A stretch of DNA of 64,000 bases from Bacteroidota bacterium (GCA_023442525.1 JAEZZA010000010.1:124001-188000); one strand, 5' to 3'. Positions 22,684-32,467 are shown, numbered from the stretch's first letter. Numbers and translations: made by a program. The notes: generated by a model not told the origin, from the sequence alone.

Positions 22684-25600
22684 ATGATTCAACTGTGCCG
22701 AAATTTGTCGACCCACCTAACAAACCTGTTCCTGATTTTTATTCTTCAGTTGTTATCAATACAGATTTCTTTAGCTGATGGCGATGTTAACCTGCTTACC
22801 AATCCGGGCGCTGAAGAAAATTATATGGGTTGGAGCCGTTCAGATGATGGTTCCGGATGGTCCACAACGTTTATTTCAGCATATAGCGGTTTTCAGTGCT
22901 GGAGTTCGTCATATAGAACCTGTACTCTTACACAAACCATTGACCTGCTTGAAAAAGGTTATACCAGGACTGCTCTCGATTTATCACCTGAAATATTTGC
23001 GGGTGTCTTTGTTGCCACACACTGGGATTCGGATGGATATGTTACTATCCGTATTCAGCTTCTTGATTCCACTGATAAAGTAATCTATACAAAAAACATC
23101 GCTGAAAATAATCTAATGAAGCATAAATACTGGTTGTTGCAGCATGCCTCGATTTCAGGATACCCGGCCGGCATGAGAAAAATAAGATTCACCATGGCGG
23201 GTATGAGTTCAAAATCCTGGGCAGGACAATATGGACCTTCATTTGATGATGCCTTTGTATTCATTCCTACTAAGGCTAAGGCTTTTTCCAATAATATTAC
23301 ACAATTATCACAGCGCAATGCAATATTACATGCGGTTGTTTATCCGAATAATAAAAGTAACCAGGTTCTTTTTGAATATGGCACTACATCTTCGCTGGGC
23401 AGCTCCGTTAATGCAGAGCAAAGTCCGGTTACCGGTACTACGGCGGTTAACGTGAATAAGTCATTAACATTAAAGCCAAATACGACATACTACTGGCGGG
23501 CAGTTACAAAAAATGTTACAGATACATCCTACACTGAAGTAAGATCCTTTAAAACACCGGATGTTATATTAACACCATCGGTTACTACTATATCTATAGG
23601 AGATACAGCAGGTTCAAAAGTTAGTCTGAATGTTACATCAAGCATATCCTGGGAGGCATTGTCGGATGCTCCCTGGCTTAATGTTTCGCCCACATCAAAA
23701 ACAGGAAATGCCACAATAACTCTGGAGGCAACAGAGGCCAATCCAACCGTTGAACCCCGTTATGCCACTTTAAAATTATCGGGCGATACCCTACAGGATA
23801 TACTTATAACCGTTACCCAGCCTAAAGGCTCAATTAATCTTATCCCAACTTCGTTGAATGTAGATTCCGATGCAGATACCTTTTCAATCAAAGTAAGAAC
23901 TATATTTAACTGGTCTGCAGTATCTGAAGTTCCATGGATTAAAATTTCCTCCGATTCAGTAAGCGGTTCTTCTGTTATAAAATTCACCATAACTGAAAAT
24001 GCAGGCAGAAATGACCGTACGGGAAACATAACTTTCTCAAACCGCTATTTATCTAATAAATTTACTATCGTCCAGAAGAAAGGGGTAATTTCCATCAGTC
24101 CAAAGACAGCCAATTTGAAAACTGAGGCAGATACTTTGCAGTTCACCATTCAGACAAACTTTACCTGGGCTGCACAATCCAATGTACCCTGGTTAAAATT
24201 CTCGATGGATTCAGTCCATGGAAATTCGGTTTTAACAGTAATTGTTGAAGAGAATTTAACGGAATTGGAACGAACCGGTACTGTAACTGTATCAAACAGC
24301 AGGATTTCAAATACATTATCAATTTCTCAAAGGGCATTAAAGGGACTGGGAACAGCCGAAAGTCCATATTTAATAAGAACTTATAATGGTTTGAAATCAG
24401 TAAATACTGATCTTTATGGCCATTACAAACTTCTCAATGATATAGATGCCGGAGCTTCTTTAACAGAAAACTCGGGTAAAGGCTTCGAGCCAATTGGAAG
24501 TTGGGAAGGTTTTTACGGAGTATTTGACGGAAATGGATTCGTTATCAAAAATCTGATGATCAATCGAAATTCTCAAGTCGGACTGTTTTCATATGTAAAT
24601 TATGCTACAGTAAGGAATTTGGGACTGATTAATTGTAGTATAAGGGGAACAAGTTCTTATACCGGGGCTATTTGTGGATATGCATATAGTGCCACTATTG
24701 AAAATTGTTTTGTGTCGGGTAGTATCAGGGGTACATATTTCACAGGAGGCTTGGTGGGTTATTCTTCCGGATCTCAAATTAAGAAATGTTATTCAACAGG
24801 ATACGTTTCAGCTGATTATTCAGAAAACGGAGGACTTGTCGGGTCCATTTATAAGGGATCCCTATCCAATAGTTACTCAACAGCCCTTGTTTCGAACAAT
24901 TATAGAGGGTGTGGGGGAATAGCCGGATACGTAACAGATTCCTATTTAGAAAATTGTTATGGTGCAAATACAATGAATGTTAATAGTGAGGCTGGTGGAA
25001 TAACTCCTTATTACGTCGGCTCAACTTCAGTTAACAACTACTACAATTCAGATTTATATGTATTCACTGTAGAAGGTTTTGGCACGCCACAAAATACAAG
25101 TCGTATGAAGTCAGATAACAATTTTGATTCCTGGGATTTCGACAATATATGGATAATGTATAACGACAGTACATACCCCGGTTTACGATCAGTTAATAAT
25201 GCTCCATTTGCATTTCGTGATACAATTGAAATCAGAGGTTATACATCCATAAGGAGAGTGCTCGACAATGACTTTGATATCGAAAGCCTTCAGGAAAACC
25301 TCGTTCTGAAAATAAATAAGGTCAATGGTCCGGGAGGCCTTATAAATAAGAGGTTTTACCAGTTCCCAGAAGGAACTGCAGCCGGCACCTTTGGCTCATT
25401 AAATTACAGAATTGGGGAAATACTCAGTCCCGGTGATACTCTTTGGGGCAACGAGGCTCTGGCTGTATTCAATAAGATTCATAACAACCCGCCTATGGCA
25501 GTGAATGACACATTCAGCATAATGTTGGGTGATTCAATAATAATTACCAACATCCTTGATAATGATATTGATGAAGAAAAGAATCATTTAATTCTGGATC

Positions 25601-27177
25601 AACTGGTTAGTACAAAGGGATCCATCAAATATGAAAACAATACATTAACATATACTTCTGTTAAAGATTGGTATGGTCTGGATTCAGTTCTCTACAGGAT
25701 AAATGATGGAGAATTTTACGATACGGCCTGGATTTTTATTAAAGTCAATAAGATTCCTGAAATATCATGGTCGAATCCTTCTGATATTGTCTACGGGACT
25801 GAACTTGATCAGGATCAGTTAAATGCTGTAGCCGATGTCCCCGGTACTTTCCGATATGATCCCGAACCCGGAACAGTTATAAATTGCGGAACCGCTCAAC
25901 CCCTAACAGTATGGTTCACACCTGAAGACACTGTTTATTGTTTAAAAGCACAAAAAACAGTTTACATCAATGTAAAAAAAGCAGTCCCGCAAATTAACTG
26001 GAATAATGAAGAAATAAGGCTGAGATATGGATCACCCCTGGAAGTCGAATCCTTTGTACTCTCAACAGAAACACCCGGAAGCTTCGAGTTTGATCCTGTA
26101 TTAGGCACTATTCTTAATGTAGGAGATGATTATTACGCCGATGTTATTTTCCGGCCATATGACACATTGAATTATTATACTAACTCAGGTATTGTATATT
26201 TTAGTGTAGACAAGGCAGTTCCGCATATTGACTGGAATGAGGAAGTAAGGCTGGTCTATGGCGAACCGCTGGAACATCAATCCTTCGTTCTCTCTACAGA
26301 AACACCGGGCAGTTTCGAATTTGATCCTCCATTAGGCACCATTCCCGACGCAGGGGAGAATCAGCTGGCTAATGTTATTTTCCGGCCAGATGACAACATG
26401 AATTATCATACATATTCCGGTGTTGTAAATTTCAATGTAAGTAAAGCCCAACCGCAAATTAACTGGTACAATGAAAAAGTAAGGCTGGTTTATGGCGAAT
26501 CGCTGGAACTTGAATCCTTTGTTCTCTCTACAGACATACCGGGCAGTTTCGAATTTGATCCTGCATTAGGCACAATTCCCGATGCAGGAGAGAATCAGCA
26601 GGCTAATGTTATATTCCGACCCAATGATACCGTGAATTATCATACGTATTCAGGTGTTGTAAATTTTAGTGTGGGAAAGGCAACTCTGTATATCACTGCC
26701 GAGGATTTATCCATTGTTCAGGGAGCACCGGTACCGGAGCTGACGGTTAACTATACTGGATTTGTAAATGGAGATTCTGTTGATGATCTGGATGAATTAC
26801 CGGAAGCCTCAACATCCGCGACTTCATCATCCGGGGCGGGACAGTATCCGATCATACTATCCGGCGGTAGTGACAATAACTACGTTTATGAATTGATAAA
26901 CGGTGTACTTGAAATTATTGTTAATACCGGTTTAAATAGTTCTCAAACACAGGTCAAAATATTCCCGAATCCGGTTACCGATTTATTACAGATAAGCGGG
27001 TTCAATAACCCTGAAATTCTGTATTCAATTTTAACCTTGTCCGGAATAATGATTGAACAGGGTATAGTGACCATTGATAGTTGTGAGATCAATGTCTCAC
27101 ACCTTAAACCTGGGAACTATCTTCTGAAACTGGTTTCAGACGGTAATTCAGAAACTCACATGATCATTAAACAATAA
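22684..27177 (+). CDS. 1497-aa T9SS-exported mosaic surface protein (BACON, GLUG, MBG-like repeats)
   Basis: A signal peptide (1-31) is followed by an F-box-associated or CBM-like jelly-roll (about 35-195, NLLTNPGAEENYMGWS), an Fn3-like unit (about 203-292), three BACON domains (about 295-380, 384-467 and 469-550, each with a W...PWL/I core), a GLUG-repeat solenoid (about 555-825, with GGLVGY, GGLVGS and GGIAGY), cadherin-like VLDNDFDIE and ILDNDIDEE domains, and three near-identical 78-residue MBG-like repeats (1100-1332). Next come one more MBG unit (ITAEDLSIVQGAPVPELTV) and a T9SS type A sorting domain (about 1421-1497, FPNPVTDLLQI...LKPGNYLLKLVS). It is probably attached to the cell surface and binds glycans or other polymers. 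No catalytic domain is visible. It ends at a strong shared terminator. Confidence 0.9.
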   Translation: MIQLCRNLSTHLTNLFLIFILQLLSIQISLADGDVNLLTNPGAEENYMGWSRSDDGSGWSTTFISAYSGFQCWSSSYRTCTLTQTIDLLEKGYTRTALDLSPEIFAGVFVATHWDSDGYVTIRIQLLDSTDKVIYTKNIAENNLMKHKYWLLQHASISGYPAGMRKIRFTMAGMSSKSWAGQYGPSFDDAFVFIPTKAKAFSNNITQLSQRNAILHAVVYPNNKSNQVLFEYGTTSSLGSSVNAEQSPVTGTTAVNVNKSLTLKPNTTYYWRAVTKNVTDTSYTEVRSFKTPDVILTPSVTTISIGDTAGSKVSLNVTSSISWEALSDAPWLNVSPTSKTGNATITLEATEANPTVEPRYATLKLSGDTLQDILITVTQPKGSINLIPTSLNVDSDADTFSIKVRTIFNWSAVSEVPWIKISSDSVSGSSVIKFTITENAGRNDRTGNITFSNRYLSNKFTIVQKKGVISISPKTANLKTEADTLQFTIQTNFTWAAQSNVPWLKFSMDSVHGNSVLTVIVEENLTELERTGTVTVSNSRISNTLSISQRALKGLGTAESPYLIRTYNGLKSVNTDLYGHYKLLNDIDAGASLTENSGKGFEPIGSWEGFYGVFDGNGFVIKNLMINRNSQVGLFSYVNYATVRNLGLINCSIRGTSSYTGAICGYAYSATIENCFVSGSIRGTYFTGGLVGYSSGSQIKKCYSTGYVSADYSENGGLVGSIYKGSLSNSYSTALVSNNYRGCGGIAGYVTDSYLENCYGANTMNVNSEAGGITPYYVGSTSVNNYYNSDLYVFTVEGFGTPQNTSRMKSDNNFDSWDFDNIWIMYNDSTYPGLRSVNNAPFAFRDTIEIRGYTSIRRVLDNDFDIESLQENLVLKINKVNGPGGLINKRFYQFPEGTAAGTFGSLNYRIGEILSPGDTLWGNEALAVFNKIHNNPPMAVNDTFSIMLGDSIIITNILDNDIDEEKNHLILDQLVSTKGSIKYENNTLTYTSVKDWYGLDSVLYRINDGEFYDTAWIFIKVNKIPEISWSNPSDIVYGTELDQDQLNAVADVPGTFRYDPEPGTVINCGTAQPLTVWFTPEDTVYCLKAQKTVYINVKKAVPQINWNNEEIRLRYGSPLEVESFVLSTETPGSFEFDPVLGTILNVGDDYYADVIFRPYDTLNYYTNSGIVYFSVDKAVPHIDWNEEVRLVYGEPLEHQSFVLSTETPGSFEFDPPLGTIPDAGENQLANVIFRPDDNMNYHTYSGVVNFNVSKAQPQINWYNEKVRLVYGESLELESFVLSTDIPGSFEFDPALGTIPDAGENQQANVIFRPNDTVNYHTYSGVVNFSVGKATLYITAEDLSIVQGAPVPELTVNYTGFVNGDSVDDLDELPEASTSATSSSGAGQYPIILSGGSDNNYVYELINGVLEIIVNTGLNSSQTQVKIFPNPVTDLLQISGFNNPEILYSILTLSGIMIEQGIVTIDSCEINVSHLKPGNYLLKLVSDGNSETHMIIKQ
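25981..26679 (+). repeat. Three tandem coding repeats of about 234 bp
   Basis: Units lie at 25981-26214, 26215-26445 and 26446-26679. Each encodes 77 or 78 residues of an MBG-like Ig fold with the shared core ESFVLST...PGSFEFDP.LGTI and ANVIFRP. Units two and three are closest, including at silent positions, which suggests recent duplication or gene conversion. Confidence 0.85.
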
Positions 27178-27208
27178 GAAATTCTTCCCTTAATAATTCT
27201 AATAACTT

Positions 27209-27252
27209 AAGCAGTGCTGTCATCAGTAGTTTACTGATTGACGGCACTGCTT
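27209..27252. terminator. Bidirectional rho-independent-type terminator
   Basis: AAGCAGTGCTGTCA pairs with TGACGGCACTGCTT (14 bp with one G-U), and the inner bases TCAGTA/ACTGA(T) extend the stem. It lies between the convergent stops of the 1497-aa gene (27177) and the glycoside hydrolase gene (27279). T-rich sequence CTTTATAA follows on the plus strand. It would serve both transcripts. Confidence 0.8.
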
Positions 27253-27278
27253 CTTTATAATCCACGTATTATCAATAT

Positions 27279-28928
27279 TCAAAATTTCCTTTCTCCTATT
27301 ACCAATACCCAGGATTTGTGGTTCGGTGCTTTGTATTTACCATCCGGAGTTGTTCGTCCTTCATAGGCAAATTCACCGGTTATAGGATTAAACCACCTGA
27401 AGGGCATATTCTCAGGGACATTTTTTATTGTGATTTCACCTCCGGTCTCCAGAAAGGTAACGTAGAAAACACCCTCTTTGGCCAGGAGAAGTTTACTTCC
27501 GGTGATCAGCTCCGGGTGCTTTTGCATATCTGCAAAATCATACCCATCGAATACTTCCGAAATATATCCTACATATTTCGCTCCTTCCAGGTGAAGAGCA
27601 TCTCTCCATGAAAAGGGAGCATCTGTCCATTCTTCCCATTCCGGTTCATAGGGTGTTATTTTCCATTGCCACAGGCTTACCGCACCGTAGATGACTCCCA
27701 TGGTTCCTCCATGCATCAATTGATTCCAGGCATCCTCACCCTGCCACCATCCGAGTCCGTACTTTCCTCCACCCATGGCTTCATAGGTTGGTTCGCCATT
27801 CATATTACCTTTTACAGGTTCATTTTCGTACATCTCTTCAACCTTATGATAAATGTGCTTTCCATCATGCCCGGTCTGTGCCCATTGAAAATCGAGCCAC
27901 AGCTCTTCCTGGTATGTCCGGTTAAAATGGTAGCAACAAGGATCACCCGGTTTAGCCCATTTTGCAAGATAGTTATCCCATATATTATAGTGTAATCCAA
28001 CGGGCTGTTTATAACAGTCCCATTTTTCGAACATTTCCCCTGCAGGTTTAACACCCGGAGTAGATCCATTATTATCCACACTGATAAGCCATATTGAAGG
28101 ACTACTTCCATATCGGGCTAATAAATATTTACAGAAACGGGAATATTCTTCCGGATCGACAACAGAGCCAAGAGCAGTTCTGCCCTTCCAGCCATAGCCA
28201 TGCACCAGCGGCGCATATACAGGAACCAGCTCATGTCTGATCAGTATATCTGTCAATGTATCCAGTGTCTGGAAATAATCCGGTTTCAAAACATTCAGAT
28301 GACCATCCTCGCTATCCGCGAAGGCCCTGTCGAATCCGAGAACAGTATTTCTGGATTCCGGACCTTCAGCATCCCTGTCGGGTTGCATGCATATTAGCAA
28401 GGCAGAGTTAAAACCTTTTAGCATTCTGTCTTTCGCATATTCTTCAACCTGGCTGGGAGTGGCACGATAGGGTAGTGACCATGGGGTGTCACCAACCACA
28501 AGGAAAGGTTTACCATCGTCATGAACTATATTTCGCTTTCCCTCCGACATTTTTAAAAAACCATGTCTTAGTAGTTTATTCTCCTTTTTACAAGGTACCG
28601 ATTTAAATGATCCTCTCCGTCCTGAAAGTCCTTCATCCGGTACTGTTGAAAAGGTTTCATAAGTCCATATACCCCCTGAATCCGGCGGAGCAAAACGTAT
28701 TTTCCATGTTTTCCCTCCATCCCAAAAACCAGGTCTCAAAAGCGAATCCCCTTTATCATTGACAAATAATGCCCAAACATCTACATCAGTGTAGGCATTG
28801 GCGAAAGATGCTTCAGATAAAATACTGAATTCATATATTGACCACTGCTTTATTTCAACTGGTAGCTTTTCCTTAACCGAACAGCCCAATGTGAAAAAAG
28901 ACAGTAAAAATGTTATGTAATTTTTCAA
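27279..28928 (-). CDS. Apiosidase-like glycoside hydrolase (DUF5060 + DUF4038, GH140-like), lipoprotein
   Basis: This 549-residue protein has lipobox FFTLGCS (Cys16). The N-terminal beta domain (DUF5060 type, about 25-110: WKIRFAPPDSGGIWTYETFS) is followed by a TIM-barrel DUF4038 domain. That domain has FLVVGDTPWSLPYRATPSQVEEYAKDRMLKGFN, LVPVYAPLVHGYGW, YLLARYGSSPSIWLISVDNN, NMNGEPTYEAMGGGKYGLGWW and GGTMGVIYGAVSLWQW. The C-terminal segment is a small beta domain. GH140 relatives remove apiose from rhamnogalacturonan II, and others act on different plant glycans. The substrate here is not determined. No SusCD pair lies next to it. Confidence 0.88.
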   Translation of the reverse strand: MKNYITFLLSFFTLGCSVKEKLPVEIKQWSIYEFSILSEASFANAYTDVDVWALFVNDKGDSLLRPGFWDGGKTWKIRFAPPDSGGIWTYETFSTVPDEGLSGRRGSFKSVPCKKENKLLRHGFLKMSEGKRNIVHDDGKPFLVVGDTPWSLPYRATPSQVEEYAKDRMLKGFNSALLICMQPDRDAEGPESRNTVLGFDRAFADSEDGHLNVLKPDYFQTLDTLTDILIRHELVPVYAPLVHGYGWKGRTALGSVVDPEEYSRFCKYLLARYGSSPSIWLISVDNNGSTPGVKPAGEMFEKWDCYKQPVGLHYNIWDNYLAKWAKPGDPCCYHFNRTYQEELWLDFQWAQTGHDGKHIYHKVEEMYENEPVKGNMNGEPTYEAMGGGKYGLGWWQGEDAWNQLMHGGTMGVIYGAVSLWQWKITPYEPEWEEWTDAPFSWRDALHLEGAKYVGYISEVFDGYDFADMQKHPELITGSKLLLAKEGVFYVTFLETGGEITIKNVPENMPFRWFNPITGEFAYEGRTTPDGKYKAPNHKSWVLVIGERKF

Positions 28929-29068
28929 GATGAATATTTTATTTAGATTCTAAAAATACTACAAATATCTTCAGTTAGTCCCACCTCCTGCAAAGGGATA
29001 AAAGTTGTGGTTAGGTTAACAAAACATTGCAGTGGGTTTTATGTTATAAATGAAATACTTTATGTCCT

Positions 29069-29866
29069 ATGAAACGGGGATTGACTGCGCTTTCACTACA
29101 CCATCATTACTTAGTGATGATGGTATTTCTGTTTGTTATAATTAATAGTCTTAACGGACAAAAATTTATACTGCTAGACGAGAAATTAAAATTGGGAAGT
29201 ACGCCCATGGAAGCCCGGCGCAAAGGAATCAGCGCAATTGGTAAGTATGAATTTGGTCCGTATAAGATTATTTCGGGTAAAGAGGGGTGGACGACTACCC
29301 GTGAAAAGACGAAATTATTTAGTCGCGATACAAATATTCAATCGAAATCCCGAAAATCGTTTGTTTTTACCGGCAATGATACTGATACCGTATATGCCAA
29401 TATATCAGTATCTTCAGATGCCCGGGTAACTGAACAAAATGGATGGCTTTTCCGGGAACTGACAGGATGGTCGGAACAGATTGTGACAGAAAGCACCGAA
29501 ACCTTTATTGCCGGGCTGGAGAATTCTCTGGATACCTCAGTCTGGAATCTTTTACTTGTTTACCAAATGGCAGAGGATATCGACGAACCGGTATCAATGG
29601 GAGACCTGGAGAGTATTCATGGAGTTTTAACTAACGGGCAGTCGACCTTTGATATCAGGCCCGTATTTCAATGGGATAACGGATCACCGTCAACACGGCT
29701 CAAACCTGTTGAGGGTTATCAATTTGTAATGTCTAATGAAACACTTGCCGCAGTTCAGGTATTGCCTGCAAACAAAATGTACGTCTGGATACGCGGAGAC
29801 CTGGAAGATAACTTACGGTTGATACTTGCTGCCGGTGCTGCTGTATTACTGGTAAGGAGATTTTAA
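29069..29866 (+). CDS. Exported hypothetical protein with C-terminal hydrophobic tail
   Basis: This 265-residue protein has a signal peptide (FLFVIINSLNGQ). The mature part is beta-rich with no recognised family. Conserved-looking segments are KEGWTTTREKTKLFSR, SGWSEQIVTESTETF-like strands and VWNLLLVYQMAEDI. The final 17 residues, LRLILAAGAAVLLVRRF, form a short hydrophobic anchor with a basic end. The placement may be periplasmic with the C-terminus in a membrane. Confidence 0.65.
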   Translation: MKRGLTALSLHHHYLVMMVFLFVIINSLNGQKFILLDEKLKLGSTPMEARRKGISAIGKYEFGPYKIISGKEGWTTTREKTKLFSRDTNIQSKSRKSFVFTGNDTDTVYANISVSSDARVTEQNGWLFRELTGWSEQIVTESTETFIAGLENSLDTSVWNLLLVYQMAEDIDEPVSMGDLESIHGVLTNGQSTFDIRPVFQWDNGSPSTRLKPVEGYQFVMSNETLAAVQVLPANKMYVWIRGDLEDNLRLILAAGAAVLLVRRF

Positions 29867-29893
29867 ATAGCGGAATCATTACCAATGTACTCT

Positions 29894-30229
29894 TCAATAC
29901 ATCAGATGTATTTTTTCCTTATTGCTCCATCCGGCCTGGTTTTCGTACTCGACAAAGTAAATTTTTAAATCGGCCTGGTTTTCGTAATCCACAAAGTAAA
30001 TCTTCTTATCGGCCTGGTTTTCATATTCAGTGAAGAACCACTTGCCATTATTCTCACCGGCCTGGTTTTCGTATTTAACCTTATAAACCTTCAGATCTGC
30101 CTGATTTTCATATTGCACAACATACACCTTGACATCAGCCTGGTTTTGGTATTTAACCGAAAATACTTTTTGAGCAGAGACTGGTGCAAAGCTGGCCAGC
30201 AAAGTCAACAGGGTAATTATTCTATACAT
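29894..30229 (-). CDS. DUF6150-like exported repeat protein (NQA repeats)
   Basis: This 111-residue protein has a signal peptide ending FAPVSAQ. Nearly all the mature protein is six copies of a 13-residue unit of pattern (V/T)xYENQA(D/G)xKxYx, one enlarged to 16 residues (AGENNGKWFFTE). The regular alternation predicts a small beta-solenoid or stacked-strand protein. It resembles Bacteroidota DUF6150 proteins with SQAD-type repeats. Function is unknown; the location is probably periplasmic or surface. It converges on the 265-aa gene with 27 bases between stops. Confidence 0.8.
   Translation of the reverse strand: MYRIITLLTLLASFAPVSAQKVFSVKYQNQADVKVYVVQYENQADLKVYKVKYENQAGENNGKWFFTEYENQADKKIYFVDYENQADLKIYFVEYENQAGWSNKEKIHLMY
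29930..30169 (-). repeat. 39-bp period coding repeats (six units, one 48 bp)
   Basis: On the plus strand CGGCCTGG recurs at 29932, 29971, 30010 and 30058, with two diverged copies near 30097 and 30136. The spacings are 39, 39 and 48 bases and encode the ENQA units. The period is a multiple of three and the spacers are conserved as protein, so this is a coding repeat and not a CRISPR array. Confidence 0.85.
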
Positions 30230-30364
30230 AATGAAATAGATTTAACAGGTTTCTGGTAAATTCAGCTTCAAACAGTGTACCAAAATAATCTCCGATATGA
30301 AACATTCACGAACTTAGGGTGTTATAGGTTGGAATGACCTCAGTTTAACCTAACCCGACCAAAA

Positions 30365-30883
30365 ATGAAAAAATCTACCCTGCTCCTTGTCGGAAGCTGT
30401 ATAGGCTTTTTGTGTTCGTGCTATTCGTATAAAGAAATTTCTACACTTCCTGAGATCGAAAAATATGTAGGTAAAAAATCTGTGTATGTTCTAAAAGCTC
30501 AGACTGACACAGGTAGCGTTTTCTTTAGCAGAAGTTTGCCGGGGTTACTTACCGACGATCATATTTCTGGTATTTACCAGTATCCCCTGGCTCATCTGAA
30601 ACCGGATTCGGTTTTCTATAGGAAGAATAATTTGAAACACATCGATTACGCGTACAAAGATGGTATCAGGTATGATGTGTTTATTGAGAATAAACAGGTT
30701 TACATATACGATAAATTAAAGAAAATCAATATTCTATTTAAAGATGTGAAATCAATTTATTTAAAAATCTTTCAACCGGGCAGCACCGGAGTATTAGTCG
30801 GAGGAATCTCAGCAGGCTTCGGGATTATAATTGCCATTGTTTTTCTGATTACCACATTTGAAACTGGCTGGGGTGTATTTTAG
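30365..30883 (+). CDS. Lipoprotein with C-terminal membrane helix, unknown family
   Basis: This 172-residue protein has lipobox GFLCSC (Cys17 or Cys19). The mature part holds SVYVLKAQTDTGSVFFSRSLPG and ending strands reminiscent of small Bacteroidota envelope proteins. The C-terminus has a Gly-rich hydrophobic helix, GVLVGGISAGFGIIIAIVFL (about 144-163). A conserved pattern is VFIENKQVYIYDKLKKINI. Its leader TTTAACCTAACCCGACC resembles the start-proximal motif found before other genes here. It is 36 bases ahead of the small barrel gene and likely in one operon with it. Confidence 0.65.
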   Translation: MKKSTLLLVGSCIGFLCSCYSYKEISTLPEIEKYVGKKSVYVLKAQTDTGSVFFSRSLPGLLTDDHISGIYQYPLAHLKPDSVFYRKNNLKHIDYAYKDGIRYDVFIENKQVYIYDKLKKINILFKDVKSIYLKIFQPGSTGVLVGGISAGFGIIIAIVFLITTFETGWGVF

Positions 30884-30918
30884 GTTTTAAATAGTAAAAT
30901 CAATTTATACAGTAGATC

Positions 30919-31410
30919 ATGAAAACTATCACAATAATTTCAATCGTTCTGTTTTTGACTACTTCATTTTTATATTCACAAGAAACATATAAGAAGTCAA
31001 CTTCTGGTATTTATATTGAGCTATTAGGCAACGGATATGTATGGACTGGCAATTATGAATTTAAGGTCATACAAAACACTCGAATGAGGTTTGGCCTGGG
31101 TTATTCTACTTTACCACTTGTCTTTGTCGATCCGGCAAAATTGTTGGCATTTCCTGTTATGTTAAATTATATTACAGGTAATGGCGATCATCACTTTGAG
31201 TTCGGATCCGGATTTACGGGAATGATTTTGAATATTTTGGATGATTCGAATCTGAATATCGATCTATCCGTGGTAGTAGGGTACAGATATCAAAAGCCCG
31301 GTAAAGGAATCATTTTCAGGGCTGGTTTAACTCCATTGCTGCCTGTAGTATACCCTGACGATCGTCCGGTCTGGTTACTGCCAGCTTTTAGTTTCGGATT
31401 AAATTTATGA
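30919..31410 (+). CDS. Small exported beta-barrel-like protein
   Basis: This 163-residue protein has a signal peptide ending SFLYSQ. The mature part shows regular amphipathic strands (GIYIELLGNGYVWTGNYEFK, RMRFGLGYSTLPL, HHFEFGSGFTGMIL, LSVVVGYRYQKPGKGIIFRAG) and ends FSFGLNL. This is consistent with an eight-stranded outer-membrane barrel of unknown role. About 196 bases without a gene follow; I see nothing recognisable there. Confidence 0.7.
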   Translation: MKTITIISIVLFLTTSFLYSQETYKKSTSGIYIELLGNGYVWTGNYEFKVIQNTRMRFGLGYSTLPLVFVDPAKLLAFPVMLNYITGNGDHHFEFGSGFTGMILNILDDSNLNIDLSVVVGYRYQKPGKGIIFRAGLTPLLPVVYPDDRPVWLLPAFSFGLNL

Positions 31411-31606
31411 AACTTACCAGCTTATATCTGATACAAAATATATATATGGATTATGTTGTGCTAATAATTATCAGCATCAAAAACACAATACAAATTTAAT
31501 CTATATAAGAGTCTATTACATCAATACAGAAAGAACTGTAAATTAGGGTTATTTTATCCTGGGGTGTCATATTAATGGTTGTTGTATTTGTTGTAATTTC
31601 CACCGA

Positions 31607-32467
31607 ATGAGACGAATCCCGGATAATTTAATTTGTGTTTTAGAAAACATAGCTTTGATTTATATAGGGTCATTGTTCCTTTTGTTCCCCTTGATTGCAA
31701 CTATAGGCCAGTATCTGGATACCAGATATTTTAAAGAGTCTGTTTCGGTTCTTTTATTGTTTTGGCCTGGTTCTGAAATGGAATTCAGGGTGAACTTATA
31801 TGTATGGGTGGTAACGGGATTAATGTTTATTTCATTCCTTGCCGGTATTGTTTATCTGGTTAAAGAAAGGTCACTTGCAAAGGTTATTGTCATTACTATA
31901 CTTGCCTTTATAATATCATCTGTAATAGGGCTCATTATTTCCCGGTTAACGGGCTTGACTGAAAGTACGACAGGCGAAATCAGGGAAGAAATTAATGCAA
32001 TTATATTTTCGCTCTGGCATAATCCTGTATGGGAAGAACTGGTTTTCAGGGGAATCCCCTTATTATTACTTAGGATAAGTAATAGATTCCTGAGCAAAAA
32101 ATGGCAGTCATTTGGAATGATGTTATATATTATAGTTCCGTCATTATTATGCGGACTTTATCATATCCCTGGTCACGGCATAATCCGTTTTTTTGATACG
32201 GTGATTTTGAGTATTGTGTTTGCGTGGATGGCGCTGCGTTTCACTTTTTTTGCTCCCCTTGTAATGCATTATGTGGCCGATACGATGTTGGTGTTGAATT
32301 TAGATAAGATAAACGGGATTGAAATTCCTGCGACGGGATGGCTTTTTCACTATGGAAATACATTAAATTCCATATTCACATTATTAATACTTGTATTTCT
32401 TCTTTTATTGCCCATATTGATAATAATCTATTCTGTAAAACTCCGAAAGGGAGTTGGGAGGAAATGA
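31607..32467 (+). CDS. CPBP family intramembrane metalloprotease
   Basis: This 286-residue protein has about eight membrane helices. It holds all three CPBP/Rce1-type motifs: EELVFRG (EExxxR, 143-148), GLYHIPGH (His187) and MHYVADT (His222). These Glu and His residues form the active site of prenyl-protease-like CPBP enzymes, which cleave membrane-associated peptides or, in lactic bacteria, relate to bacteriocin immunity. The upstream sequence TGTATTTG (about 31584) is close to a -7 element. The substrate is unknown. Confidence 0.88.
   Translation: MRRIPDNLICVLENIALIYIGSLFLLFPLIATIGQYLDTRYFKESVSVLLLFWPGSEMEFRVNLYVWVVTGLMFISFLAGIVYLVKERSLAKVIVITILAFIISSVIGLIISRLTGLTESTTGEIREEINAIIFSLWHNPVWEELVFRGIPLLLLRISNRFLSKKWQSFGMMLYIIVPSLLCGLYHIPGHGIIRFFDTVILSIVFAWMALRFTFFAPLVMHYVADTMLVLNLDKINGIEIPATGWLFHYGNTLNSIFTLLILVFLLLLPILIIIYSVKLRKGVGRK

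Noticed and set aside
29930..30169. Evenly spaced CGGCCTGG repeats resembling a CRISPR array
   Set aside because: The spacing is a multiple of three (39, 39, 48), the spacers are not unique, and the frame codes a clean ENQA repeat protein with a signal peptide.
31411..31606. 30-codon frame overlapping the end of the small barrel gene (start 31407)
   Set aside because: No ribosome site, no protein-like composition, and AT-rich DNA readily gives such frames; the spacer holds nothing recognisable.
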